Shown piece by piece: positions 1 through 6,661 of a stretch of 9,868 bases of DNA. Positions within the stretch are counted from its first letter, which is position 1. Each line of letters opens with the position of its first letter. Both the position numbers and the translations under genes were made by a program. The stretch spans positions 1 to 9,868 of the forward strand of contig JACCTF010000623.1 of NCBI GenBank assembly GCA_013812565.1, written 5' to 3'. The notes below the pieces were generated by a model. It searched no databases, was not told where the DNA came from, and saw only the letters and a program-made list of their open reading frames with translations. The stretch comes from Pyrinomonadaceae bacterium (GTDB lineage: Bacteria; Acidobacteriota; Blastocatellia; Pyrinomonadales; Pyrinomonadaceae).

Positions 1-1254
1 GGTGACAACTAAGTTGGCAATCTTGCCTGGAGCAATTGAACCTACTCGGTCGGCCGCATTCATGATTTGAGCCGGGTAAAGTGTGACTGCGCGCAACGCC
101 TCTTCGCGTGTTAATCCGAAAGCGGCGGCCATCCCGGCGTGGTATGGAAGATCACGTACATGAGCGCCTGAATCGCCCGTGGAGATGCAGAAGCGAACGC
201 CCGCTCGTTGCAGCTTGGCGGCGTTTTCATAAAGCGTGTCGTAATTATCATCTTCATGCAGGGGAAGATCGAGGGTTCCGGTGAGAACCACAGGTACGTC
301 GCGTTCCTTGAGCAACGGTGCAGCTTTCCATGCGTCGTTGCCGCCTAAGATAATAGGGCGCAACTTCATTTCGTCAGCAAAGCGAACGGCAGCGCGAACC
401 TCCGCCTCACGGTCGGCGCGCAAGATAACGGGGCGTTCGCCGCGTGCGAACGGAACCAGCGCGGCAAGACGGACATCGCTGCTCGGGCGCGGCAAACTCC
501 CGTTCTGCAGGTAAGCGTCTTGCGCGCGGCCATAAGCTTCGGCGTCGCGCAGCATCTTGCGCAACCCGTCGAGTTGCCGGTCGCGCGCCGCAGTCGCTTC
601 AGGAATGTTAGGCGTTTGCTGAGGTTGTGAAAACGAGAAAGAATCAGAAGGCGCGATAACGCGCGGTAAGTTGACGACGAGGGCTGCCGAACGCACCAGA
701 GCCATCTCGCCGGGCGTTGTGCCGTTGAGGTTGATAAGCGCGGCTTGACCGGAGATGATGCCGCCCGCGGGTAGCGTCGCAACGCTGGTAACGCCGCTGA
801 CGCGCGTCACCGCGACGTGCTCGCTGTGCGGATTAACGGCGATGATCGCTTGTGCATTCGGGTTCATCTCGCCGATTTCGCTTAAATCAACTGTGCCGGG
901 TGCGCCCGCCGAAATTTCGACAAGGCCGAGCGACGTGCCGATGTCGATCATCCCTGGATAAATGGTTAGGCCGCGACCTTCCACTACTTGCGCACCCGCA
1001 GGGATGGGCACCGCTGCACCGACCGCTTCAATGCGTCCGTTGCCTATGACGAGGATGCCGTTCTCAATCTCCGGTCCAGCGACGGTCACAATGCGCGCAT
1101 TACGAATCGCAAAGACGCCGTTTGGTGCGCTTGCCTTTTGCGCTTGCTGAGCTTCAACCCGAACGCTCACTAATATGCTAACCAGCGCGATTAGCTTTAA
1201 AGCCACGAGTGATGTGAGGCGAACAATCCTGATGAAGCGTTTAGAAGTTATCAT
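1..1254 (-). CDS. Exported amidohydrolase-family protein lacking metal ligands (3' end outside window)
   Basis: The reading frame is open from an ATG at 1254 to the window edge, giving 418 residues without the C-terminus. An AAGGGA Shine-Dalgarno-like stretch lies about 11 nt upstream. Residues 1-35 form a signal peptide with probable cleavage at VEA/QQ. Next comes the amidohydrolase N-terminal beta segment (RNARIVTVAG, GNGRIEAVGA) and the strand IYPGMID (98-104). The C-terminal LTREEALRAVTLYPAQI...GSIAPGKIANLVV is the usual family ending before the last beta strands. The metal-ligand motifs are absent. The HxH after PGxID is replaced by IGTS (105-108). The later His positions align with Arg279 and Gly304, and the catalytic Asp aligns with Gly360. 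It is closest within the window to the protein at 2796-4547, sharing for example GQxALINL. It lies 40 bp after the middle gene and is probably last, or next to last, in the operon. It is probably a non-catalytic paralogue, and the substrate is unknown. Confidence 0.88.
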   Translation of the reverse strand, partial: MITSKRFIRIVRLTSLVALKLIALVSILVSVRVEAQQAQKASAPNGVFAIRNARIVTVAGPEIENGILVIGNGRIEAVGAAVPIPAGAQVVEGRGLTIYPGMIDIGTSLGLVEISAGAPGTVDLSEIGEMNPNAQAIIAVNPHSEHVAVTRVSGVTSVATLPAGGIISGQAALINLNGTTPGEMALVRSAALVVNLPRVIAPSDSFSFSQPQQTPNIPEATAARDRQLDGLRKMLRDAEAYGRAQDAYLQNGSLPRPSSDVRLAALVPFARGERPVILRADREAEVRAAVRFADEMKLRPIILGGNDAWKAAPLLKERDVPVVLTGTLDLPLHEDDNYDTLYENAAKLQRAGVRFCISTGDSGAHVRDLPYHAGMAAAFGLTREEALRAVTLYPAQIMNAADRVGSIAPGKIANLVVT

Positions 1255-1294
1255 CTTCGGGTATTTCCCTTAATCTCGATGGTCATGATCCATA

Positions 1295-2713
1295 TCAGTA
1301 ACTGTTTGCCCGAGGACGCGGCGTTGATGCGGGCGTTGGCCCGGGCGCCGGAGCGCGGTTCGGCTCAGCTTGTTCGAGTTGTGCGCGTTCAAGCTGAATC
1401 TCTGCACGACGCGCGATGTCTTGCTGGCGGTCAAAGAAGATTTCGCCATCGACGAATGTGGTTTCGACCCGGGAGTAGACGCTAAATGGATGAGTGGTCC
1501 AGATCGCTAAATCAGCGTCTTTGCCGACATCAATCGAGCCGACGCTGGTTTCAATGCCAAGCTGTTGCGCCGGGTTCAGAGTGATCAACTTCAACGCTTC
1601 CTCCTCGGTAAGATCGCCATACTTCATCATCTTGGCGGCGTCGATATTGAGTCGGCGGGCGCGTTCGTCAGAATCGGAATTGATCGAGACATTGACTCCG
1701 GCGCGTGTCATGATCTGGGCAGCGTAAGGAATCGCATCATAAGCTTCAACTTTGTAGGCCCAGTTGTCGGCAAAGATTGAAGCGCCAGCCCCGTGCTGCG
1801 CAATCTCTCTCGCCACTTTGTAGCCTTCGAGCACATGCTGGAGAGTTCTGATCTTGAAGCCAAATTCATCGGCGAGGTTAAGGAGCATCACGATCTCATC
1901 AGCGCGGTAGCAGTGCGCGTGTACAAAGCGCTTGCCTTCGAGGACTTCTACCAGCGGTTCGAGTTGAAGATCACGGCGGGGCGGCAAGAGGGTTTTTTCG
2001 CTGCGCGCTGCGGCGGCGGCGCGGTACTCATCATGAGCTGTTTTATAATCGCGGGCGCGCACGAAGGCATCGCGGATCACTTCGGCAACGCCCATTCGCG
2101 TCGCCGGATAACGGCGCTCGCGTCCCGGAAGCTGTAGGAAGTTGGTGCGCTTCGGGTTCTCGCCGAGGGCAAACTTGATGCCTGGCGGTGCGCCCGGAAA
2201 GATGAACTCCGTAACGGGGCGGCCATACTTGATCTTAACCACCGTGTTCTGGCCGCCGATGGCATTGCCCGAACCATGAAGCAGATTCAGTGTGGTTACG
2301 CCACCGGCAAGCGCGCGGTAGAGATCAACGTCCGTTGGATTCAACACATCTTGTATGCGCGCCATCGAAGTCACTGACAGTGTGAGTTCATTGATCGCAT
2401 CCATCATCGAGTGTGAATGGCAATCGATGATGCCGGGCATCACGTATTTGCCGCTGGCGTCCACGACGCGTGCATTCGACGCGGCTTTCAAATTTGGCCC
2501 AATGGCCGCGATCTTGCCCCGACGAATGAGGATGTCGGAGTTCGGCAGTGTGCCGCGCGAAATCGTCAGGAGCGTTGCATTGCGGATCAGCGTTTCCGTC
2601 TCCGTGCCTTGGCGAAGCTCACTCTGCTGAGCGTGTGTGCGAACGCTTTCTGCAACGCCGAGCACGGAAACTGCAAGAGCATAGGCAATCAGTTTTTTTA
2701 TTATCATCTTCAT
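1295..2713 (-). CDS. Exported metal-dependent amidohydrolase (imidazolonepropionase-like), canonical active site
   Basis: The product has 472 residues. The start at 2713 is chosen because a signal peptide begins there (MKMIIKKLIAYALAVSVLGV, cleavage near THA/QQ). The frame is open further upstream but would run into the 3' end of the preceding gene. Met3 at 2707 is an alternative start, and the ribosome-binding site is weak. The metal site is complete. HxH is in IIDCHSH (His99, His101). A likely bridging Lys180 is in GIKFALGENPK. His265/His267 are in VHAH, His293 in LQHVLEG, and Asp347 in SINSDSDE. The family ending EEALKLITLNPAQQLG and GSIDVGKDADLAIW follows. A Glu/Arg-rich segment and a Pro-rich tail (about 440-472) come after the fold. 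Enzymes of this group hydrolyse cyclic amides or dipeptide-like bonds, but the substrate cannot be read from sequence. It lies 82 bp after the upstream paralogue and 40 bp before the downstream one, so it is probably co-transcribed and exported. Confidence 0.92.
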   Translation of the reverse strand: MKMIIKKLIAYALAVSVLGVAESVRTHAQQSELRQGTETETLIRNATLLTISRGTLPNSDILIRRGKIAAIGPNLKAASNARVVDASGKYVMPGIIDCHSHSMMDAINELTLSVTSMARIQDVLNPTDVDLYRALAGGVTTLNLLHGSGNAIGGQNTVVKIKYGRPVTEFIFPGAPPGIKFALGENPKRTNFLQLPGRERRYPATRMGVAEVIRDAFVRARDYKTAHDEYRAAAAARSEKTLLPPRRDLQLEPLVEVLEGKRFVHAHCYRADEIVMLLNLADEFGFKIRTLQHVLEGYKVAREIAQHGAGASIFADNWAYKVEAYDAIPYAAQIMTRAGVNVSINSDSDERARRLNIDAAKMMKYGDLTEEEALKLITLNPAQQLGIETSVGSIDVGKDADLAIWTTHPFSVYSRVETTFVDGEIFFDRQQDIARRAEIQLERAQLEQAEPNRAPAPGPTPASTPRPRANSY

Positions 2714-2795
2714 CAAAGTTACGTTGCTTTCTTCAGTAGCTTGTTTAGCAAGCGTCGTGTCGCAAGCATTGCTGCTTTGGGCTACGACTTCCGAA

Positions 2796-4547
2796 TCACT
2801 GCCGAACACTCGATGCGTCTTGCGGCGGTCGCGCGGAGGTGGGCGCGCTGCCGCCTGCGCGTGTGCCGGTGAACGAACCTGGCGCACGTCCAACTATTTG
2901 CACGGTGCCGCGCATTTCGTTTCCAGTGATCGTGCCGCTGAACGCGGCTTCAGTGGTTAAGCCGCCGACGTTGACCGGGGCAGTGAAGCGCACATCACCC
3001 GTTTGTCCAATCGACGCGTTGGCGATGGAGGCTGATCCCAAATCTCCCTGTAGCGAGCCGCTCAAGCGTTCGCCTTCTTGTTGCAGCGTGAGCGTGACGC
3101 TGGCTTCACGTGAATCGCCCGTGTTTACGCGCAGCGTCCAGGTGCCTGAAGCGACCGGGCCGGTGGTTCCCGGCGGCGCTGTTGTTGCCGGCTTCAAATC
3201 AACCGGACGACCATCAATAAAAACGTAGGCGATGCGTCGGTTGCGGTCAAAGAGGTCGCCGCGCGTAATGGTCAAATTGGCGATCTTTCCCGGCTCAATG
3301 GTGCCAAGCCGGTCGGCAACTCCAAAAATCTCTGCCGGATAAATCGTCAAAGCGCGCAGTGCTTCATCTCGTTGAAGATTATTCTCAACGGTCTTCGTTG
3401 CGTTCGTGAGGAAATCCGTCATGTTGGTCATCTGGCCGGATTGAAAAGCAAAGCGGACCCCGGCAATGGCGAGGCGACCGGCGGTTTTCGGTGCATCAAT
3501 ACGCTCACGCAAGATTCGCAGCGGATCAGGAGCCGCTTCAGGCGACTGCGGAGTTGTTCTTCGGGGAAAGTTGAGCGACAAAAGCACAGGGACTTTCAAA
3601 GCGCGCAAACGATCTGCGAGCTTCCAGGCTTCAGCACCTCCGGCGATGATCAAACGCAGATTAAATTCTTGTGCCAGATCAAGCGCGCGGAGGATTTCGC
3701 GTTCACGATCCGCATACATCACCACCGGCATCTCACGCGCCAACACGGGAAGAAGCGCGGCGAGAGATTTGTCCTGTTCAGGGCGGCGCAAGCCACGCGG
3801 ACTACGTGCGTAGATTGCGTTCACTTCGCGGTAACGCCCGGCGTCAAGGAGCATCTGTCTGATCGAAGCAATGACGCCCATCAGCGAAGCCGGGTAAGCG
3901 CCGCTGCCGAGCGGCGTAAAGCCGACATGAAGGGCGACGGGCGAGCGCACGATCATCTGCTGCGGTGTGTCGCCCGCCAAATTGATCAAAGCCGATTGCC
4001 CAATAAAGATGCCTTCACGCGGGGCAGTAAGCGCGGCGGCAATGCCGGCGGCACGGGCCGTTTCCAATGAGTCGCCGAAAGATCGCAAAATGTCTGCCGC
4101 TAGAATCTCCGGCTGGAGCCCGGGTGGCTGTGATGAGTTCTGTGAAGATACCGCAGCGGGCGGTGCAGCTAAACCCGCTGTAATGGTTCCGGCGCGTGGT
4201 GTAGATGTTGAGGCTGTCGGAATCGGAATGCCAAACGTTGTATTCGCATCGATCAGTCCGGGGTAAACCGTTAAGCCATTACCATCGATAATACGCGCGT
4301 CTTGAGGCGCGCCAATGTTTGCTCCAACAGCGTTTACCAAACCGTTGCGGACAACAACAGTACCGCGTTCAATGATCGGACCGGAGACAGTAACGATGCG
4401 GGCATTGGTGATCGCATAAGTGTCAATTGCGCTTTGTTGCGCACATACCATTGCGGGAGGCATAAGAATAATTATAAAAGTAATAACAAGCGTAGCATTA
4501 AGCCATGGGCAAGGACTTCGCATAAACTCTTGGATACTCAGTGACAT
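2796..4547 (-). CDS. Exported amidohydrolase-family protein lacking metal ligands, with C-terminal beta-rich domain
   Basis: The product has 583 residues from ATG 4547. A second ATG at 4523 (Met9) is equally possible, with AAGAG close upstream. A hydrophobic export signal spans roughly residues 15-36 (cleavage near VCA/QQ). Residues 43-450 have the amidohydrolase layout, including YPGLID (95-100), a long Ala/Pro/Ser insert (about 110-145), LQRDEALRALTIYPAEIFG and GTIEPGKIANLTI. None of the usual metal ligands is present. HxH becomes N102-T-T104, and the later His, His and Asp positions align with Tyr278, Gly303 and Gly371. Residues about 466-563 form an extra domain starting GTWTLRV, with alternating hydrophobic strands and repeated SGS/SGT/FTGT turns. 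It resembles beta domains attached to other secreted enzymes in acidobacteria. As first gene of the three-gene run, it is probably transcribed from the promoter near 4610. It could be a scaffold or binding partner of the active paralogue; that is inference. Confidence 0.88.
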   Translation of the reverse strand: MSLSIQEFMRSPCPWLNATLVITFIIILMPPAMVCAQQSAIDTYAITNARIVTVSGPIIERGTVVVRNGLVNAVGANIGAPQDARIIDGNGLTVYPGLIDANTTFGIPIPTASTSTPRAGTITAGLAAPPAAVSSQNSSQPPGLQPEILAADILRSFGDSLETARAAGIAAALTAPREGIFIGQSALINLAGDTPQQMIVRSPVALHVGFTPLGSGAYPASLMGVIASIRQMLLDAGRYREVNAIYARSPRGLRRPEQDKSLAALLPVLAREMPVVMYADREREILRALDLAQEFNLRLIIAGGAEAWKLADRLRALKVPVLLSLNFPRRTTPQSPEAAPDPLRILRERIDAPKTAGRLAIAGVRFAFQSGQMTNMTDFLTNATKTVENNLQRDEALRALTIYPAEIFGVADRLGTIEPGKIANLTITRGDLFDRNRRIAYVFIDGRPVDLKPATTAPPGTTGPVASGTWTLRVNTGDSREASVTLTLQQEGERLSGSLQGDLGSASIANASIGQTGDVRFTAPVNVGGLTTEAAFSGTITGNEMRGTVQIVGRAPGSFTGTRAGGSAPTSARPPQDASSVRQ

Positions 4548-4563
4548 TCCGGGTGCATCACTA

Positions 4564-4581
4564 CTGATTTAAGAAAATCAG
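4564..4581 (-). promoter_or_regulatory. Leader hairpin or operator of the amidohydrolase operon
   Basis: A perfect 7-bp inverted repeat (CTGATTT / AAATCAG) has a 4-nt loop. It lies 17 nt upstream of the first ATG of the amidohydrolase run and downstream of the TATAAT box. It would therefore be in the 5' leader RNA, or be a repressor site just after the transcription start. There is no T run, so it is not a clear terminator. Confidence 0.35.
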
Positions 4582-4607
4582 GCCGGTGTGGATTTGCTAT
4601 CGTGAAA

Positions 4608-4613
4608 ATTATA
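4608..4613 (-). promoter_or_regulatory. Candidate -10 box (TATAAT) for the amidohydrolase operon
   Basis: On the minus strand this is a perfect TATAAT, giving a leader of roughly 54 nt before ATG 4547. No good -35 hexamer sits at 16-18 bp (the best is CCGCTT), so an activator or another sigma factor may be needed, or the match may be chance in an AT-rich stretch. Confidence 0.35.
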
Positions 4614-4617
4614 CGGA

Positions 4618-4793
4618 TTATGCCTGTGCGAAGCGGCTTAGTTCAAGCAGATTTGAAACAGGATAGTGGGTCGGTCGAGGGAGATACCGGCAGAACGCCG
4701 CGCGTGGAGCAAGGGCTTGGTTGACGCCCTCCCTAACAGTCAGGCTTCTGCTTTGTTTGTCTATCCGTCCGAAGGCCATTGCTACAAAAAGCA
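4618..4793. other. Non-coding intergenic stretch, possible dispersed repeat
   Basis: No supportable gene lies between the BON-protein terminator and the amidohydrolase promoter. Short frames exist on both strands (65 and 71 codons), but neither has a ribosome-binding site or a recognisable domain. The sequence contains a small AGGGC/GCCCT hairpin (4712-4730). Its GC content is higher than that of the AT-rich leaders on either side, which would suit an inserted repeat copy. I cannot show other copies from this window. Confidence 0.3.
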
Positions 4794-4831
4794 CGAAGGG
4801 GACAAAAGCATTCATGCCTTTATCCCCTTCG
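4794..4831 (-). terminator. Rho-independent terminator after the BON lipoprotein gene
   Basis: A 17-bp stem with a 4-nt loop begins 46 nt after the stop codon of the BON gene. On the minus-strand RNA, every position pairs if two G-U wobbles are allowed. On the plus-strand RNA the same two positions would be C-A mismatches. Immediately after the stem, the minus strand reads GTGCTTTTTG, a short U run. Polarity and position both support termination of the lipoprotein transcript before the amidohydrolase operon. Confidence 0.7.
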
Positions 4832-4877
4832 CGGAAGATCTTGTTATCTATCGCTTACGCGCTGTGCAGTTTTGCGA

Positions 4878-5462
4878 TTAGCTTCTTCTGTTAGCGTTTT
4901 TATTTGTGCTGCCAGGTGTGGTGGTGTTCTTGTTTAGGTTGTCATCGTCATCATCGACGCTACTGTTAGCTTTGACGACAAGCTGGTTGCGCACGCTCTT
5001 AACGCCATCAATCCCCTTAGCAACCTTCTCGGCGGCTGCCTTCTGTGCAGCGCTAGCGATGGAGCCTTTGAGGGTGACAACATTGTTGTCAACATCAACG
5101 TTGATTGTCGAGTCGCGAAGATCATTGGCCGTCGCTAAAGCCGTTTTCGTTTTGAAATGAATCCAAGCGTCTTCAGCTCCAGAGCCTATCGTGTAGCCTG
5201 CTCCCTTTGCTTCGTTAACATAACGGTCTCTGTCACGGGCAAATTCTTCGCGTGTCGCATAAGTTCTTGAATTGGTGTTTGTCGTGCTAACGACGCCAAC
5301 ATTGCCATTGTCGGGAACAACCACGGCCGTGTTGGATGCCACTCTGTTAACATTGGTCGCTACGTTGGCGTTGGTGGTAGTCACTGGTTCGGTGCCGCAC
5401 CCTGCGGCACTGGCTGCTAACAATACGCCTACAGTCAATGTTGCAAATTTGTTTTTGGTCAT
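4878..5462 (-). CDS. BON-domain lipoprotein
   Basis: The product has 194 residues. ATG 5462 is preceded by a good AGGAGA ribosome-binding site. Residues 1-22 are a lipoprotein signal peptide ending in SAAGC, with Cys22 as the lipidated residue, so the protein should be membrane-anchored and face the periplasm. Residues 23-70 are an Asn/Thr/Val-rich linker. Residues 71-90 form a charged segment (REEFARDRDRYVNEA). Residues about 97-165 are a BON domain: DAWIHFKTKTALA, then STINVDVDNNVVTLKGSI, then AAEKVAKGIDGVKSVRNQL. BON domains (named from OsmY) bind phospholipid or envelope surfaces, and some protect against osmotic stress. The tail is an Asp run (170-174) followed by Asn/Lys/Thr low complexity. 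It is monocistronic, bounded by a terminator-like hairpin downstream. A role in envelope stress is inferred from the domain only. Confidence 0.88.
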   Translation of the reverse strand: MTKNKFATLTVGVLLAASAAGCGTEPVTTTNANVATNVNRVASNTAVVVPDNGNVGVVSTTNTNSRTYATREEFARDRDRYVNEAKGAGYTIGSGAEDAWIHFKTKTALATANDLRDSTINVDVDNNVVTLKGSIASAAQKAAAEKVAKGIDGVKSVRNQLVVKANSSVDDDDDNLNKNTTTPGSTNKNANRRS

Positions 5463-5657
5463 GATCTCTCCTGAAATTTTGTATGTCGCTTGGACAGAAC
5501 TTTGAGAATCGGGGGCTTAAAGTGTACTAAAAAGCGCGAGGCTAGAACTTCGTCGGATCAAGGAGCAACTAGCGTGCCTTGTGTCCTGCAAAAACCTTCT
5601 CCGCATTAAATTAACTAGAGTACCTTTTTTAATTTGCACTCGATTCCCGGGTTAAGG
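5463..5657. other. AT-rich intergenic region upstream of the BON lipoprotein gene
   Basis: This 195-bp gap holds the Shine-Dalgarno of the lipoprotein gene, and presumably its promoter and the 3' end of the YggX-like transcript. An AT-only inverted repeat, AAATTAA (5608-5614) with TTAATTT (5629-5635), lies 22 bp past the YggX-like stop codon. It is too weak to call a terminator. I saw no convincing -35/-10 pair. Confidence 0.4.
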
Positions 5658-5939
5658 TTACCAATTGATCGAACCTTGTTTACTCGTGTCTATTTGTGAC
5701 ATTTCTCCCCCGCTAAAGAAGAACCCCTTCATGTTGTCAAATAAAAAGTTCTGCGCATCGGGATCAACCACGTTAAGGCCGTAGTGATTAACAAGCATCG
5801 TCTGCTTTTGCAGCCACTCGGCCCAGCACTGTTGACAGACACTCGCGCCGATCTTCTGGCCCAACTCGGTTGGAATGGGTGCGTATCCTAACGCAGGACG
5901 CTTCTGCTCACAACGTGCGCACTTAATTGTTTCAGCCAC
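5658..5939 (-). CDS. YggX-like Fe(II)-trafficking / oxidative damage protection protein with extra Cys pairs
   Basis: The product has 93 residues. Translation starts at GTG 5939, set by a strong GAGGAGGT ribosome-binding site 9 nt upstream. The core matches the YggX family: a Cys near the N-terminus, PxPTELGxxI, WAEWLxxQTMLVNxxxLNxxDPxAxxFL and a final MKGFFF. YggX proteins are small cytosolic proteins that help protect Fe-S clusters and limit Fe(II)-driven oxidative damage. This version carries four cysteines in two CxxC pairs: Cys7/Cys10 (CARC) and Cys35/Cys38 (CQQC). As I recall it, Escherichia coli YggX keeps only the single Cys7. The pairs look like a zinc-ribbon or rubredoxin-like metal knuckle added to the fold. 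About 18 residues follow the usual family end. It stands alone between the BON and folA genes, 176 bp after folA, so probably has its own promoter. The family call is strong; metal binding is inferred. Confidence 0.82.
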   Translation of the reverse strand: MAETIKCARCEQKRPALGYAPIPTELGQKIGASVCQQCWAEWLQKQTMLVNHYGLNVVDPDAQNFLFDNMKGFFFSGGEMSQIDTSKQGSINW

Positions 5940-6115
5940 CGGAACAATACCTCCTCGACAATCTTCAACTTAAATTCATTTCCAAATACTTACACACAAC
6001 AACACAGCACACTGAAGGCCGATAAACACTTGTCGCTGAGGCTCGCTCGACCTTGGAAAAACCTTTTGAAAACATCACCTGCTACGACACGCGCAATCAT
6101 ACCTTATACGTCGGA
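5940..6115. other. Intergenic region between folA and the YggX-like gene
   Basis: This 176-bp region contains the strong Shine-Dalgarno of the YggX-like gene. The part nearest the gene is AT-rich and probably holds its promoter, but no clear -35/-10 pair can be named. No terminator hairpin with a T run is visible after folA. Confidence 0.4.
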
Positions 6116-6595
6116 TTACTTCATCCGTGCATAGAACTTAACGACGAGCGCATCCGCTAATTCTTGCGTCGCTGTTAATGCAAACCCGTCCAAGTATCCA
6201 GCGGGCATAAACGTATCCGCGTCCTCCACTGTGAGCGGCACTTCGGTCACAATCCAGCGCTCGATAGCGGGGAAGAATGTGCGGTAGATGCTTGCTCCGC
6301 CGATGATAAAAATATCTGAGACCAGGTACGGCGCAAGCGAGAGAATTTCAAGCGCGTTGCGTAAACAGATAACCGACGCCTGCGGCTCAAGCATGAGATG
6401 GTGGCTAAGGATAATGTTCAAACGGTTCGGAAGCGGCGCTGAAAGTGAAGCCCACGTGCGGCGTCCCATCACGCAGACGTGATCCGTCGTCTGTTCTTTG
6501 AAAAAGCGCAAGTCAACTTTGTAGTGCCACGGCAAGCCACCCGCTTTGCCGATAGCGCCTCTGCGATCTACAGCGACGATGCCAATAATTGCCAT
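6116..6595 (-). CDS. folA: Dihydrofolate reductase
   Basis: The product has 159 residues, the normal DHFR length. It reduces dihydrofolate to tetrahydrofolate with NADPH in the cytosol, regenerating the cofactor that ThyA oxidises. Motifs are in order: MAIIGIVAVDRRGAIG, GLPWHYKVDLRFFK with catalytic Asp28 (E. coli Asp27), VMGRRTWASL, PLPNRLNIILS, the NADPH-binding FIIGGASIY (96-104) and the late EDADTFMP. The start at 6595 is chosen because family members begin just before the first beta strand. An in-frame ATG at 6655 lies 6 bp after the thyA stop and would add 20 residues encoded by the heptad palindrome, with no conserved content. That longer form could still be translated by coupling to thyA. 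No normal Shine-Dalgarno precedes 6595: the region is one arm of the hairpin at 6602-6658. Operon with thyA. Confidence 0.93.
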   Translation of the reverse strand: MAIIGIVAVDRRGAIGKAGGLPWHYKVDLRFFKEQTTDHVCVMGRRTWASLSAPLPNRLNIILSHHLMLEPQASVICLRNALEILSLAPYLVSDIFIIGGASIYRTFFPAIERWIVTEVPLTVEDADTFMPAGYLDGFALTATQELADALVVKFYARMK

Positions 6596-6601
6596 AAGAA
6601 G

Positions 6602-6658
6602 CAGATGTCGGATGTTAGCAGCTTGCTCCAAAATCTGACATCCAACATCCGACATCTG
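6602..6658 (-). repeat. Heptad-repeat palindrome in the thyA-folA junction
   Basis: A perfect 15-bp inverted repeat (CAGATGTCGGATGTT at 6602-6616 and its complement at 6644-6658) flanks a 27-nt loop. Read on the minus strand, the sequence is built of 7-bp units GATGTCG, GATGTTG, GATGTCA, GATTTTG (6656 down to 6629). Two more units, GATGTCG and GATGTTA, lie head-to-head on the plus strand (6604-6617). The stem ends 6 nt before the folA ATG, so in the mRNA it occupies the place of the ribosome-binding site. There is no following T run, so it is unlikely to be a terminator. It looks like an inserted short tandem-repeat element. Confidence 0.8.
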
Positions 6659-6661
6659 TTG

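Noticed and set aside
366..782. A 138-codon minus-strand frame inside the left-edge gene
   Set aside because: It is out of frame with the amidohydrolase that can be read continuously from 1254 to 1. Its Arg/Ser-rich composition is typical of an out-of-frame shadow.
1793..2137. A 114-codon plus-strand frame antisense to the active amidohydrolase
   Set aside because: It overlaps the conserved active-site region on the other strand, with no start signal and no domain.
2714..2893. N-terminal extension of the active amidohydrolase up to 2893
   Set aside because: The extra 60 residues are Arg/Ala-rich and precede a proper signal peptide. They would overlap the end of the upstream gene, so the start at 2713 is far more likely.
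3372..4070. A 232-codon plus-strand frame antisense to the first amidohydrolase
   Set aside because: The opposite frame encodes a clear amidohydrolase-type protein with signal peptide and family motifs. The antisense frame has no ribosome-binding site or recognisable domain, and long shadow frames are expected in this GC range.
4666..4881. A 71-codon plus-strand frame next to the BON gene
   Set aside because: It runs through the terminator hairpin, has no ribosome-binding site and ends at the BON stop codon region. No similarity is recognised.
6602..6658. The thyA-folA palindrome as a rho-independent terminator or CRISPR-like repeat
   Set aside because: No T run follows on either strand, so termination is unlikely. 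The 7-bp units are contiguous without spacers, so it is not a CRISPR array.
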